A program made the position numbers and the translations under genes. This document shows positions 50,084 through 59,076 of a stretch of 64,000 bases of DNA, one piece after another; within the stretch, counting starts at the first letter, position 1; every line of letters starts with the position of its first letter. The notes beneath the pieces were generated by a model, which saw only the letters and a program-made list of their open reading frames with translations, made no database searches and was not told the DNA's origin. This DNA is from JBNLAN01 sp050302175 (GTDB lineage Bacteria > Pseudomonadota > Zetaproteobacteria > Mariprofundales > Mariprofundaceae): NCBI GenBank assembly GCA_050302175.1, contig JBNLAN010000021.1, positions 1 to 64,000 on the forward strand. The letters run 5' to 3'.

Positions 50084-51544
50084 GTGCCGCCCGCGGTCCT
50101 GCTCACACTGCTGCTGGTAACTCTACTACTCTCAGCGGCTTATATGATTGCGCCGGATGTTGTGCAGGGGCCACTGCTGTTACTGGGCGGCCTGATGGTT
50201 GCGGTGATCGCGTTCTCAAGTGTTGAGCTCACACTATATCTGCTAATTTTTTCCACACTGTTATCGCCCGAGCTTATGCTGGGTGGCGGGGCGCCTTCGG
50301 GAGCTGCCGATCATGCTGTGACGACGACGGCCTCGCGAGGTATCACTTTGCGACTGGATGATATGCTATTAACGGTGATTTGCCTGACCTGGCTGTTTCG
50401 CATGGCGGTTTATAAAGAGCTGGGACTGGTGCGTCAGACGCCGATCAACCGCCCGATCACCTGGTACTGGCTGGTTGCCCTGGCGGCGACCATAGCTGGT
50501 TTTTATGCCGGTCGCGTCGGTGCCTTTGGCTTCTTTTTTGTGATCAAGTATCTCGAGTATTTTGTGCTCTTCTACATGATCATTAACCAGATCAACGATC
50601 TTGATAGTATCAAGCGATACCTGCACGTGATGCTACTGACCTGCTTTATCGCCTCTGTTTTGGGAATTGCGCAAATTCCATCGGGGCTGCGTGTGTCTGC
50701 TCCTTTCGAAGGTGCGGAGGGTGAGCCAAATACATTCGGAGGCTATTTGGTGCTGATGTTTTCGGTGGCGCTGGGCATGTTTCTCTATGCCCGGCCAGGC
50801 AAGCCAAAGTTGTTACTCGGGGTGCTGATTCTGTCCATTTTGGTACCGCTGGCTTTTACCGAGTCACGCAGCTCATACCTCTCATTTGCAATGGCGGTCT
50901 TCCTGTTCATCCTGTTTGCCGAGAACAAGCGACTGATTATCTTCGTCTGTCTGGTTGGGCTTACGGTTGCACCGTTTGTGTTGCCGAAAAATGTGGTTGA
51001 CCGTGTAATGTATACTTTTACTCAGGCTGAGGAGCGCGGGCAAATCAATGTCGGCGGTCTTCGCATCGACACCTCAACCAGTGAGCGTCTGCACGCGTGG
51101 CAGGATGTGCTTTCGAAGAGCTTCCCCGTGCATCCGTTGCTTGGTGTGGGGGTAACCGGTGGCCGTTTTATGGATGCGCAATATCCGCGTGTGCTGGCTG
51201 AAACAGGCATCATTGGGCTTGCCTGCTTTCTCTGGTTTCTTCGGCGTATATGGGTGCTGCTGCGAGAGGATTACCGCAGGTTGCGTGATCCGGTGCTGAA
51301 GGGTGCGGCACTGGGCACACTGTGCGGATATGGCGGACTGCTTGCCCATGCCATCGGCGCCAACACCTTCATTATTGTTCGCATAATGGAGCCCCTGATG
51401 ATTCTGCTTGGCCTGCTGTTGGCTTCGAGGCTCGTTCAGCAGGGTGATGATAGCGAGGATGTTGAAGATGCGGATCAGGGCCGTGATCAGGAGTTGGCTG
51501 AGCAGAGCGAACATAGCAGCTTGCAAAGCCAGCCATCGGTGTGA
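50084..51544 (+). CDS. O-antigen ligase/polymerase-like (Wzy/WaaL family) membrane protein
   Basis: This 486-residue protein has about ten membrane helices. The large central loop and GEPNTFGGYLVLMFSVALG segment are typical of Wzy_C/O-antigen ligase proteins, and PLAFTESRSSYLSF supplies the arginine-bearing motif seen in that family. It would polymerise or ligate repeat units on the periplasmic side. The start is GTG 50084, because no ATG is in frame nearby. The C-terminal tail is acidic and cytoplasmic. It follows Wza/Wzc-type genes, which supports a polymerase role over a ligase role. Confidence 0.83.
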   Translation: MPPAVLLTLLLVTLLLSAAYMIAPDVVQGPLLLLGGLMVAVIAFSSVELTLYLLIFSTLLSPELMLGGGAPSGAADHAVTTTASRGITLRLDDMLLTVICLTWLFRMAVYKELGLVRQTPINRPITWYWLVALAATIAGFYAGRVGAFGFFFVIKYLEYFVLFYMIINQINDLDSIKRYLHVMLLTCFIASVLGIAQIPSGLRVSAPFEGAEGEPNTFGGYLVLMFSVALGMFLYARPGKPKLLLGVLILSILVPLAFTESRSSYLSFAMAVFLFILFAENKRLIIFVCLVGLTVAPFVLPKNVVDRVMYTFTQAEERGQINVGGLRIDTSTSERLHAWQDVLSKSFPVHPLLGVGVTGGRFMDAQYPRVLAETGIIGLACFLWFLRRIWVLLREDYRRLRDPVLKGAALGTLCGYGGLLAHAIGANTFIIVRIMEPLMILLGLLLASRLVQQGDDSEDVEDADQGRDQELAEQSEHSSLQSQPSV

Positions 51545-51554
51545 CAATTCAGAC

Positions 51555-52877
51555 ATGCTGTATCGTTTGTTGATTCGCTATGCGACAGGACTTCTGGCTC
51601 TGTTATTTTCTGGGCAAGCCTTGGCAGCTGTGCAGATTCAGGAAGCAAGGCTATGGACTGCGCCGGACAACACGCGTCTGGTGCTCGATCTCAACAGGCC
51701 GGTGGAGTATCGGGTGTTTCGTCTGCACGACCCTGAGAGGGTTGTACTTGATCTGGAGAAGGCAGAGCTAAAAACAGAAATAGCAAGCCTGCCTACCGGT
51801 GACCCTGTGATTAGCATGATCCGTTATGGCAAGCCCGAATCGGGGATTTTGCGCATCGTGATTGAGGTGAAGGAGGCGGTGCAGCCGCGCTCATTTCTAC
51901 TGAAGCCGATGCATGGCAAGCCGCACCGTCTGGTGCTAGATCTTGATCGCTCGCAGCAGGAGCAGAAGCCGCTGGTCTCTTCAGATCGAAGCGATCGGCG
52001 AGAAGTGGTGATTGTGGTGGATGCGGGCCATGGCGGCGAAGACCCCGGCGCTATTGGCCGCAGAGGTCTCAAGGAGAAAGATGTGACTCTTGCAGTGGCA
52101 AAAGAGCTTGCCGCAGCCATTAGTGCCCGGCCCGGTATGCGAGCGGTGCTTACGCGCAATAGTGATTATTTTGTCACACTCAAGAAGCGTGTGAAGATTG
52201 CTACAGAAGCAAATGCCGATCTGATGATCAGCATTCATGCCGATTCTGTGCGGAACCGCAAGGTGAGGGGGGCCAGCGTATACACTCTGGCCGAGAAAGG
52301 GGCGACTCCCGATAAAGTTGCGGCAGCTCTTGCAGCCAAAGAAAATGCTTCGGATGCCATTGGTGGTGCAATACCTGATGAGGAAGAGGTTGATGACCCG
52401 ATGGTGCATATGATTCTGGGTGATTTGCAGAAGCGGGAGAGCATGAACTCCTCACAGATTCTGGCCGAACAGATTTTAAAAGACATCCGCAAGGTTGGGC
52501 CGGTCAAATACAGCGATCCGAAACGGGCGCGTTTTGCGGTGCTCAGTAATCCCCTGATGCCCAGTGTGCTGGTTGAGCTTGATTATATCTCCAACCCCAA
52601 ACAGGAGCGTCAATTGCGCAACCGTCAGCACCAGAAGCTTCTGGCCCAATCGCTGCTGGCAGCCAGTCTCAGCCACTTGAAGGCGCAGGGTCGTTTGAAG
52701 AATCCGGGTAGCGCCTCTGCGTCGTCAAAGTCCGTTTCACATGTTGTGCGGGATGGCGAAAGCCTGTGGAGTATTGCTAAAAAGTATGGTGTCAGTATCT
52801 CCGCGTTGCGTTCGGTCAATCACCTGAAATCATCACGACTGCGTATCGGCCAGAAGCTGATCGTTCCCTCCTCCTGA
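51555..52877 (+). CDS. N-acetylmuramoyl-L-alanine amidase (AmiC-like) with AMIN and LysM domains
   Basis: This 440-residue exported zinc amidase cleaves the glycan-peptide bond of murein. A signal peptide (residues 1-24) leads to an AMIN targeting domain (about 25-125). The Amidase_3 catalytic domain follows (VVDAGHGGEDPGAIG; SIHADS; VLVELDYISNPKQE). A LysM domain lies at the end (VVRDGESLWSIAKKYGVS). ATG 51555 is chosen for its signal peptide. Lying between a polymerase and MsbA, it may help polymers or the division site cross the wall. Confidence 0.92.
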   Translation: MLYRLLIRYATGLLALLFSGQALAAVQIQEARLWTAPDNTRLVLDLNRPVEYRVFRLHDPERVVLDLEKAELKTEIASLPTGDPVISMIRYGKPESGILRIVIEVKEAVQPRSFLLKPMHGKPHRLVLDLDRSQQEQKPLVSSDRSDRREVVIVVDAGHGGEDPGAIGRRGLKEKDVTLAVAKELAAAISARPGMRAVLTRNSDYFVTLKKRVKIATEANADLMISIHADSVRNRKVRGASVYTLAEKGATPDKVAAALAAKENASDAIGGAIPDEEEVDDPMVHMILGDLQKRESMNSSQILAEQILKDIRKVGPVKYSDPKRARFAVLSNPLMPSVLVELDYISNPKQERQLRNRQHQKLLAQSLLAASLSHLKAQGRLKNPGSASASSKSVSHVVRDGESLWSIAKKYGVSISALRSVNHLKSSRLRIGQKLIVPSS

Positions 52878-52884
52878 TTATTCT

Positions 52885-54627
52885 ATGAAGCGAAGTCTCT
52901 ATTTGCGATTGCTGGATTTTCTGAAGCCTTATCGAGGTCGTATTGTAATTTCAATGTTGTGTATGACCGTGCTGGCGGCCTGTACGGCAGGACTTGCCTG
53001 GTTATTGAAGGATGCGCTGGATGGCGCCTTGGGCGGGTCCGATCCCAGACTTATCTATATCATTCCGCTCGCCATTATCGTGTTGTATATCGTTAAGGGA
53101 GGGGCCTATTACGGGCAGGCCTATTTGATGGCCTATGTCGGTCAGCGCGTCATTTTCGATCTGCGCAATGCGCTCTACACACGTCTGGTTGGTCAGTCGC
53201 TCGCCTTTTTTGCACACAGGAAAGTCGGCGAGCTAATGGCACGCATCACCTACGATGTTACGCTGGTGCAGGCTGCTGTCAGCACCTCGGTGACAGCGCT
53301 GATGCGCGATTCGATGACGATTATATTCCTGTTGGTAGTGGTATTTGTGCGTGACTGGTTACTGGCGATTATGTCGCTGGTGGTGCTGCCGTTAATTCTG
53401 TATCCCATCGTGAAGTTCGGCCGCAAAATGCGCAAAGCCAGTATGGCGGGGCAGGTTTCGATGGGGGAGTTCTCCAGTCTGGTTGAAGAGACGGTTGGCG
53501 GAGTTCGTGTAGTGAAGGCCTTCGGTATGGAGGAGTATGAGAAGTCCCGCTTCAACAAACTGACTGAGACATTTTTCGGCCATCAGATGCGTATGCTGCG
53601 TGTGCATGCGTTGTCGTTTCCGATCATGGAGCTAATTGCCGGTTTCGGTATTGCCGGGGTTTTATATTACGGCGGGATGCGTGTGGCCAGTGGTGAAACC
53701 ACTGTGGGCACGCTGATGTCGTTTCTGACGGCGCTGATTATGCTTTATGAGCCGGTTAAACGGTTGTCTCGTGCCAACAACGAAATTCAGCAGGGGCTGG
53801 CTTCCGCCGAACGTATCTTCGAGGTGTTAGATGAGCCTGTGGCTGTGGTGGATGCCGAAGATGCTGTTACGATGCCTGAATTCAGGCGAGATATTGTATT
53901 TGAGCACGTCGGGCTTCGTTATCCGGGAACCGAGAAGAATGTTTTGAGCGATGTCAGTTTCGAGGTTGGGCGCGGTGAGATCGTGGCGCTGGTCGGGCGA
54001 AGTGGCGCCGGTAAGAGTACGCTAGCCAATCTTGTGCCGCGCTTCATGGATACCACGGAGGGCAGGATTCTGGTCGATGGACTGGATGTGCGCACGGTCA
54101 GTCAGCAATCGTTGCGCGAGCAGATCGCACTGGTGACACAGGATGTGATTTTATTTAACGATACCGTGCTGAATAATATCGCTTACGGTCATGACGAGAT
54201 CGACCAGGCCAAGGTCGAGGAGATCGCCAAAGCCGCCAATGCGCATGAATTTATCGAGAAACTTCCGGAGGGGTACAATACCCTGATCGGTGAGCGCGGC
54301 GTGATTCTCTCAGGCGGCCAGCGCCAGCGCCTTTCATTGGCAAGAGCGCTGCTCAAAAATGCCCCGATTCTGATTCTGGATGAGGCGACCAGCAGTCTCG
54401 ATACCGAGTCCGAGCGTCTGGTGCAGCAGGCGATCGACCGCTTGATGCAGGGGCGCACCGTGATTGTGATAGCGCATCGGCTCTCCACCATTCAACATGC
54501 CGATCGTATTGTGGTGCTCGATGGCGGAGGCGTGGCCCAGATCGGCAAGCACGAGGAACTGCTAAAAGAGGGTGGGCTTTACGCCGAGCTTTATCACCTG
54601 CAGTTCGAAAATCAAATTCCTGCATGA
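52885..54627 (+). CDS. msbA: Lipid A export ABC transporter MsbA
   Basis: MsbA is a homodimeric flippase for lipid A core across the inner membrane. The 580 residues contain six membrane helices (about 15-310) and one nucleotide-binding domain. That domain has Walker A LVGRSGAGKST, Q-loop, signature LSGGQRQRLSLARALL, Walker B/D-loop LILDEATSSLDTE and H-loop VIAHRLSTIQ. It follows the amidase by 7 bp and overlaps the acyltransferase gene by 4 bp, which supports a lipid A role over a generic multidrug exporter. Confidence 0.92.
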   Translation: MKRSLYLRLLDFLKPYRGRIVISMLCMTVLAACTAGLAWLLKDALDGALGGSDPRLIYIIPLAIIVLYIVKGGAYYGQAYLMAYVGQRVIFDLRNALYTRLVGQSLAFFAHRKVGELMARITYDVTLVQAAVSTSVTALMRDSMTIIFLLVVVFVRDWLLAIMSLVVLPLILYPIVKFGRKMRKASMAGQVSMGEFSSLVEETVGGVRVVKAFGMEEYEKSRFNKLTETFFGHQMRMLRVHALSFPIMELIAGFGIAGVLYYGGMRVASGETTVGTLMSFLTALIMLYEPVKRLSRANNEIQQGLASAERIFEVLDEPVAVVDAEDAVTMPEFRRDIVFEHVGLRYPGTEKNVLSDVSFEVGRGEIVALVGRSGAGKSTLANLVPRFMDTTEGRILVDGLDVRTVSQQSLREQIALVTQDVILFNDTVLNNIAYGHDEIDQAKVEEIAKAANAHEFIEKLPEGYNTLIGERGVILSGGQRQRLSLARALLKNAPILILDEATSSLDTESERLVQQAIDRLMQGRTVIVIAHRLSTIQHADRIVVLDGGGVAQIGKHEELLKEGGLYAELYHLQFENQIPA

Positions 54628-55256
54628 AAGAGCATTTGATCGTGTGGCTGGTGCCGCGCCTGATCTGGATGATTCACTTTTTTCTTACTCGAAGCATCCG
54701 CTGGGAGCGGATCGGTACCCCGTACGCCCCGAAACAGGCGCAACATTTCATTATGACGGTCTGGCATGCACGCATTCTGGTGATGCCGTATGGGTTTCGC
54801 GGCTGGCCGGGTTATATGCTGGCTTCGCAGCATCGTGACGGCCGTTTTATCGCCGATGCGGTGGGTTTAATGGGAATCAAGGCGATTTATGGCTCCTCCA
54901 CGCGCGGCGGAGCACGTGCCATGCTGGAGATGGTGCGAAAGGTCAAAAAAGAGAATTGCGATCTGGGTATCACCCCTGATGGCCCGAAGGGTCCGCGTGA
55001 AGTGGTGCAACCGGGCGTGGTGCATCTGGCGATGAAGACAGGCTTGCCGGTTTGGCCGGTTTGTGCGGCGACTAAACGTCACTGGCGTGCCAAATCGTGG
55101 GATCGCTTTTATATTCCGAAGCCCTTCACGCGTGGCGTGCTGGTCTATGGCGATTATCTGTTTATCGATGAAAACGAGGATGTGGATGCAGCTGTTGCCA
55201 GAGTTCAGGTGGCTATGGATGAAGTGCAACGCCGCGCCGATAGCTATTTCGACTGA
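54624..55256 (+). CDS. DUF374-type lysophospholipid acyltransferase family protein
   Basis: The 210-residue protein has an N-terminal membrane helix and the DUF374 signature blocks SQHRDGRFIADAV (the acyltransferase HxxD-like motif) and ITPDGPKGPREVVQPG. Members sit near msbA and lipid A genes and are thought to acylate lipid A or related lipids. The overlap with msbA supports a role in lipid A or outer-membrane lipid synthesis. It ends the plus-strand run, with an 18-bp convergent gap to ppx. Confidence 0.85.
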   Translation: MKEHLIVWLVPRLIWMIHFFLTRSIRWERIGTPYAPKQAQHFIMTVWHARILVMPYGFRGWPGYMLASQHRDGRFIADAVGLMGIKAIYGSSTRGGARAMLEMVRKVKKENCDLGITPDGPKGPREVVQPGVVHLAMKTGLPVWPVCAATKRHWRAKSWDRFYIPKPFTRGVLVYGDYLFIDENEDVDAAVARVQVAMDEVQRRADSYFD

Positions 55257-55274
55257 TTTTTGCTTCTCATCATT

Positions 55275-56222
55275 CTATAGTTCTGCGTTCAGCCAGACCC
55301 CTTCGAGCAATCCGGCGTCCACCGTAATAAACTCCTGATAGCTCCAGCGCTGCATGATGGTCTCGATAATGGACAGCCCTGCAATAATCAGGTCGGCACG
55401 GCCTTTCTCGATGGTCCGTAGCGTTTCACGTTCGGCATGCGTCATGCCGAGCAGGCGATCACGCAGGGAGGTAAACTCTGGCCTGCCAATCCGGTAATTA
55501 TTGACCACTTCGACATCATATGGATAGAGATCCAGCTGCACAGCCGCCAGTGTGGTAACGGTGCCTGCCGTGCCGACCAGATGCTTTGGAGGCATAGCGC
55601 CGCCCCAAAATGTTTCGACCTCAGCTAAATGTGTGGTCACGGTCTGTTTCATGGCGGCGAAATCACTTGCTGACGGCGGATCGGATTTCAGGTGCGCTTC
55701 AACCAGTCGTACCACGCCGAGCTTACGGCTGATGGCATCGACCACCTTTCCATCAGCAGCACGCACAAATTCCGTGCTGCCGCCGCCAATATCGAACAAC
55801 AGCATGTCCTGCCTTGTATCGGGGGCCAGCACGGCACAGCTTCCTGCCAGCGACATGTTTGCTTCCTGCTCGCCATCAATAATGCGGATATCGATGCCTG
55901 TCTCAGACAGGACTCGCTGGCGGAAGAGCTCGCCGTTTTCGGCTTCGCGCATGGCTGCAGTGGCGACAGCATGGACGCAACTTTTTGGGATATCATGCTG
56001 ACGGAGCAACTCGGCAAATTCATGGAGTGCCTGCAGTGCCCGGTTCATTCCGGCATCGGAAAGCCGGCCGCTGTGGTGCAATCCCTCGCCAAGGCGAACA
56101 ATACGGTGGGTGTAGCAGCGCTTGCACCACGGTGCGCCAGAAGGTTCAGAGACAGGTTCAGCGATGAGCAGGCGGAAGGTGTTGGAGCCGATATCGATCG
56201 AGGCTCGGAGTGAACCGCTCAT
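55275..56222 (-). CDS. ppx: Ppx/GppA-family exopolyphosphatase (short form)
   Basis: The enzyme hydrolyses terminal phosphates of polyphosphate (or converts pppGpp to ppGpp in GppA). At 315 residues it consists of only the actin-like catalytic core: SIDIGSNTFRLLIAE, catalytic Glu region EQEANMSL, FDIGGGSTEFV and GTAGTVTTLAA. It lacks the HD-type C-terminal domains of long E. coli Ppx. It overlaps the gamma-CA gene by 4 bp. With ppk in the same window it closes a polyphosphate cycle, although it has no Pho box of its own. Confidence 0.88.
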   Translation of the reverse strand: MSGSLRASIDIGSNTFRLLIAEPVSEPSGAPWCKRCYTHRIVRLGEGLHHSGRLSDAGMNRALQALHEFAELLRQHDIPKSCVHAVATAAMREAENGELFRQRVLSETGIDIRIIDGEQEANMSLAGSCAVLAPDTRQDMLLFDIGGGSTEFVRAADGKVVDAISRKLGVVRLVEAHLKSDPPSASDFAAMKQTVTTHLAEVETFWGGAMPPKHLVGTAGTVTTLAAVQLDLYPYDVEVVNNYRIGRPEFTSLRDRLLGMTHAERETLRTIEKGRADLIIAGLSIIETIMQRWSYQEFITVDAGLLEGVWLNAEL

Positions 56223-56743
56223 GCCAGCGGTTTGATGCCGGTTTTATGCTTGTTGGCGACCTCGACGTAGTGCGGGGCGGATTGTTTCAGAAACTCTTTT
56301 TCCTGATCGCGCAGCTCGCGAATCTCGCGGGCAGGGCTGCCGGCATAGAGGTGGCCGCCACGCAATACTTTACGTTCCGGAACCAGCGAGCCAGCAGCCA
56401 GCAGGCAGCCTGCTTCAATCACTGCCTGGTCCATGACAATGGCACCCATGCCGATCAGCGAGCCATCCTGCACCTCACAGCCATGCAGGATCACGCGATG
56501 TCCCACGGTGACATCGTTACCGACCACGCAGGGGGAGACGCCGCTACTGGTATGCAGCATGCAGAGATCCTGAATATTGGAGCGCTCGCCGATGCGAATA
56601 TCGTGCACGTCACCGCGCAATACGCTCTGATACCAGATGCTGGAGTCTGCCCCGATTTCCACTCTGCCCAAAACCTCAGCCGAACCGGCGATAAAGGCGG
56701 ATTCGGCGATTATCGGGGTCCAGTGCAGGTAAGAGGCGATCAC
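56219..56743 (-). CDS. Gamma-carbonic-anhydrase-family hexapeptide protein
   Basis: The 174-residue protein is a left-handed beta-helix trimer of the YrdA/PaaY group. Repeats such as SAFIAGSAEVLGRVEIGADS run along the chain. The metal histidines appear in CMLHTSS and VGHRVILHGCEV, as in gamma carbonic anhydrases. Many such proteins are inactive or redox-controlled, so activity is uncertain. It starts 19 bp after the bactofilin stop and overlaps ppx. Confidence 0.85.
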   Translation of the reverse strand: MIASYLHWTPIIAESAFIAGSAEVLGRVEIGADSSIWYQSVLRGDVHDIRIGERSNIQDLCMLHTSSGVSPCVVGNDVTVGHRVILHGCEVQDGSLIGMGAIVMDQAVIEAGCLLAAGSLVPERKVLRGGHLYAGSPAREIRELRDQEKEFLKQSAPHYVEVANKHKTGIKPLA

Positions 56744-56762
56744 GCCTGTTCCGTAGTGGCGA

Positions 56763-57215
56763 TCAGGCTCGCTTTACTTCCGGCTGAGGTGTAGCTGGAG
56801 TTGCGGCTGCTTCACCGGGTTTTGCAATGCGCTCCTTGTCGGTAATGCGATTGCAACGGCCATTGACGGCGGCGCCTTCCGACAGGGTGATGACCGCATA
56901 CTCCACATCGCCATTCAACTGGCCCTTGGCGCCAATTTTCAGGGAGTTTCCGGCATGAACATTGCCACGGATGGTGCCATGCAGAATCAGGTTGGGAACA
57001 CGAACCTCGCCTTGTAAAAAAGCGCCTTCGCTGACGATAAGGGTGCCATCTTTGCTGGCTGTGATGTTGCCTTCAAACTTGCCGTCGATACGTACGGCGC
57101 CCTGAAACGACAGCTCGCCTTTAAAGGTGGAATTGGCTCCGATCAGGGTATCGATATTCAGGTTTTCAGATGGTGTTGCCATAGTCGAGGATCCTCCAGA
57201 TTGTCCGAACTTCAT
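56763..57215 (-). CDS. Bactofilin (polymer-forming cytoskeletal protein)
   Basis: This 150-residue protein has a central beta-helix domain (about residues 20-120) with repeating hydrophobic strands (TFKGELSFQGAVRIDGKFEGN). It is flanked by disordered tails rich in Ala/Pro at the C-terminus, which is the bactofilin pattern. Bactofilins form nucleotide-free filaments that position cell-wall enzymes and set curvature or stalk shape. It follows a membrane coiled-coil protein by 15 bp, a likely partner. Confidence 0.88.
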   Translation of the reverse strand: MKFGQSGGSSTMATPSENLNIDTLIGANSTFKGELSFQGAVRIDGKFEGNITASKDGTLIVSEGAFLQGEVRVPNLILHGTIRGNVHAGNSLKIGAKGQLNGDVEYAVITLSEGAAVNGRCNRITDKERIAKPGEAAATPATPQPEVKRA

Positions 57216-57230
57216 GTTTTCGTTCTCCTG

Positions 57231-57965
57231 CTAAATTCGCGCATCCAGTCGGGCGATCTCCTTACCTCCGTGATCGAGGCAGACCACCACGAACTGCTGC
57301 GGGCGCCAATCATGCGTCCACTTCGCTTTGCCGTAAAGGAATGTATGCGTTTCCATGCGGTAGGGCAAAGCATCAGCAGTGCCTTTTTTGCCGCCTTCAT
57401 TGATGGGCAGAAGAATATCTTTGTCGCCCTCCGGCGATTTGGTCAGGATCTGGATGGTACCAGAGACCCAACGCGGGTAGTTACCGCCTTTTACGAGCGT
57501 GATCCTGAATGCAATGGTCGAATCATCTTCCCAGCGCAAGGTACTACCGATCAGCTGCACGCCCTGTGCTTTCCGTGCCTCAAGCACGCTCTCATAGCTG
57601 TTGACGCGTTGCTGAAACTCTTCCTGCTGCTCCTGCATGGTTGCGATATCACTTTTCAGGATATCCCGTTCCTGCTGTGCTACGGCCAGCTCGGCCTCTG
57701 TGGAGGCGAGCTTGTCGGTAGCGCGTGCATAATCGCGTTGCAGCTGGATGTATTGCGGCACTACCGTGCTCATTCCCTTGCCTTCACTGAACATACTGCC
57801 GCCAATAAAGCCAATAAGGGGAAGGCCGATGACAGCCCCAAGCAGGGTTAGTGGGCGAATAAGCAGACGGCGTGTCTGCTTGCTGCCATGTGCATCAAGG
57901 ATCATTACCTGCTTGGGTGTAAGCAGGTATTTTTTCGTTTTTTGCCAGAGGTTCGGTTTATTCAT
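57231..57965 (-). CDS. Coiled-coil membrane protein (DUF6776-like)
   Basis: The 244-residue protein has a basic cytoplasmic start and one membrane helix (LTLLGAVIGLPLIGFIGGSMF). A periplasmic coiled coil of about 60 residues (YARATDKLASTEAELAVAQQ onward) and a C-terminal globular beta domain with STIAFRITLVKGG follow. This fits the DUF6776 family, of unknown function, which often neighbours bactofilin genes. ATG 57965 is preferred because it follows the argC stop by 4 bp. The protein could link a bactofilin scaffold to the periplasm. Confidence 0.72.
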   Translation of the reverse strand: MNKPNLWQKTKKYLLTPKQVMILDAHGSKQTRRLLIRPLTLLGAVIGLPLIGFIGGSMFSEGKGMSTVVPQYIQLQRDYARATDKLASTEAELAVAQQERDILKSDIATMQEQQEEFQQRVNSYESVLEARKAQGVQLIGSTLRWEDDSTIAFRITLVKGGNYPRWVSGTIQILTKSPEGDKDILLPINEGGKKGTADALPYRMETHTFLYGKAKWTHDWRPQQFVVVCLDHGGKEIARLDARI

Positions 57966-57969
57966 ACGA

Positions 57970-59001
57970 TTACGGCCATGCCGCGATAGTAGGGATGCCC
58001 AGCGTTTCATCAAGGCCTGTCATCAAATTGGCATTCTGCACAGCCTGCCCGGATGCTCCTTTTAGCAAATTGTCGATGCAACTCACGATAACCGCTTCAC
58101 TGTCAGAGAGTGCCACCACACCGATATCGCAACGGTTGCTGCCGGTCACGCCCTGTGTGGATGGGAGCTTACCCTCCGGCATAATCCGTACAAAGGCTTC
58201 GTCCGCATACGCATCGGCAAGTAGTTGGTGCCAGCCGGAGGTATCTGCGCCGGAGAGGTGCAGTGTGGTCAGCATGCCCCGGTTCATCGGCAGGATATGC
58301 GGCACGAACCGCACCTGCGCAGCTTTGCCGGAAAAACCGAGTGCCCACTCTTCCATCTCGAAAGAGTGCCGGTGCACCGGCAGGCCGTAGGCCTGCACGC
58401 CTTCATTGACGTCGCAAAACAGAAGCTCTGTTTTGGCGCTCCGGCCCGCGCCCGAAGTCCCCGATTTAGAGTCCACGATGATTTTATCGCCGGAAAGCAC
58501 CCCGGCTTTCAGCAGCGGAAGAAGCGGTAGCAGGGTGGAGGTGGGATAGCAGCCGGGGTTGGCCACAAGCCGGGCATTTTTAATTTCACTCCGTGCATGT
58601 TCTGTAAGTCCATATACCGCCTCGTCCAGAAGTTCGGGCGCGTGGTGCGCCTGGCCGTAGGCCTTCGCATAGATATCGGCGCTCTTGTGCCGGAAGTCTG
58701 CGGAAAGATCGACCACCTTTTTTCCTGTCTTGATGGCAGCAGCCACGCTCTCGGCGGCAGCGCCGTGCGGCAGGGCGGTAAATACCAGCTGCACCTCATC
58801 CGGTAGTTTTGCATCGGCCGTTTGCAGCACCATGTCCGCCAATGGTTCGCTTACATGCGGCAGCACATCGCCCAGCCGGTTGCCGGCCTGCGAATGCGCA
58901 GAAAGATGGGCGATCTCGAATTTGGGGTGCGCCTCAATGAGCCGGATCAGTTCGGCGCCGGTATAGCCGGTGGCACCCAGAATGGCGATGGAAATAGTCA
59001 T
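57970..59001 (-). CDS. argC: N-acetyl-gamma-glutamyl-phosphate reductase
   Basis: ArgC reduces N-acetylglutamyl phosphate to the semialdehyde in arginine synthesis with NADPH. The 343 residues include the nucleotide-binding ILGATGYTGAELIRL. The catalytic Cys lies in VANPGCYPTSTLLPL near residue 150, and HRHSFEMEEW carries the active-site His. ATG 59001 is chosen because the longer frame adds ten unrelated residues. No other arg genes are nearby. Confidence 0.95.
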   Translation of the reverse strand: MTISIAILGATGYTGAELIRLIEAHPKFEIAHLSAHSQAGNRLGDVLPHVSEPLADMVLQTADAKLPDEVQLVFTALPHGAAAESVAAAIKTGKKVVDLSADFRHKSADIYAKAYGQAHHAPELLDEAVYGLTEHARSEIKNARLVANPGCYPTSTLLPLLPLLKAGVLSGDKIIVDSKSGTSGAGRSAKTELLFCDVNEGVQAYGLPVHRHSFEMEEWALGFSGKAAQVRFVPHILPMNRGMLTTLHLSGADTSGWHQLLADAYADEAFVRIMPEGKLPSTQGVTGSNRCDIGVVALSDSEAVIVSCIDNLLKGASGQAVQNANLMTGLDETLGIPTIAAWP

Positions 59002-59076
59002 AAGGCGGGCATCATACGCATTCCTGCCCATGCTTCAATGCGCGGTGATGTTTGTAACGCGGAATGTGTGGGCGAT

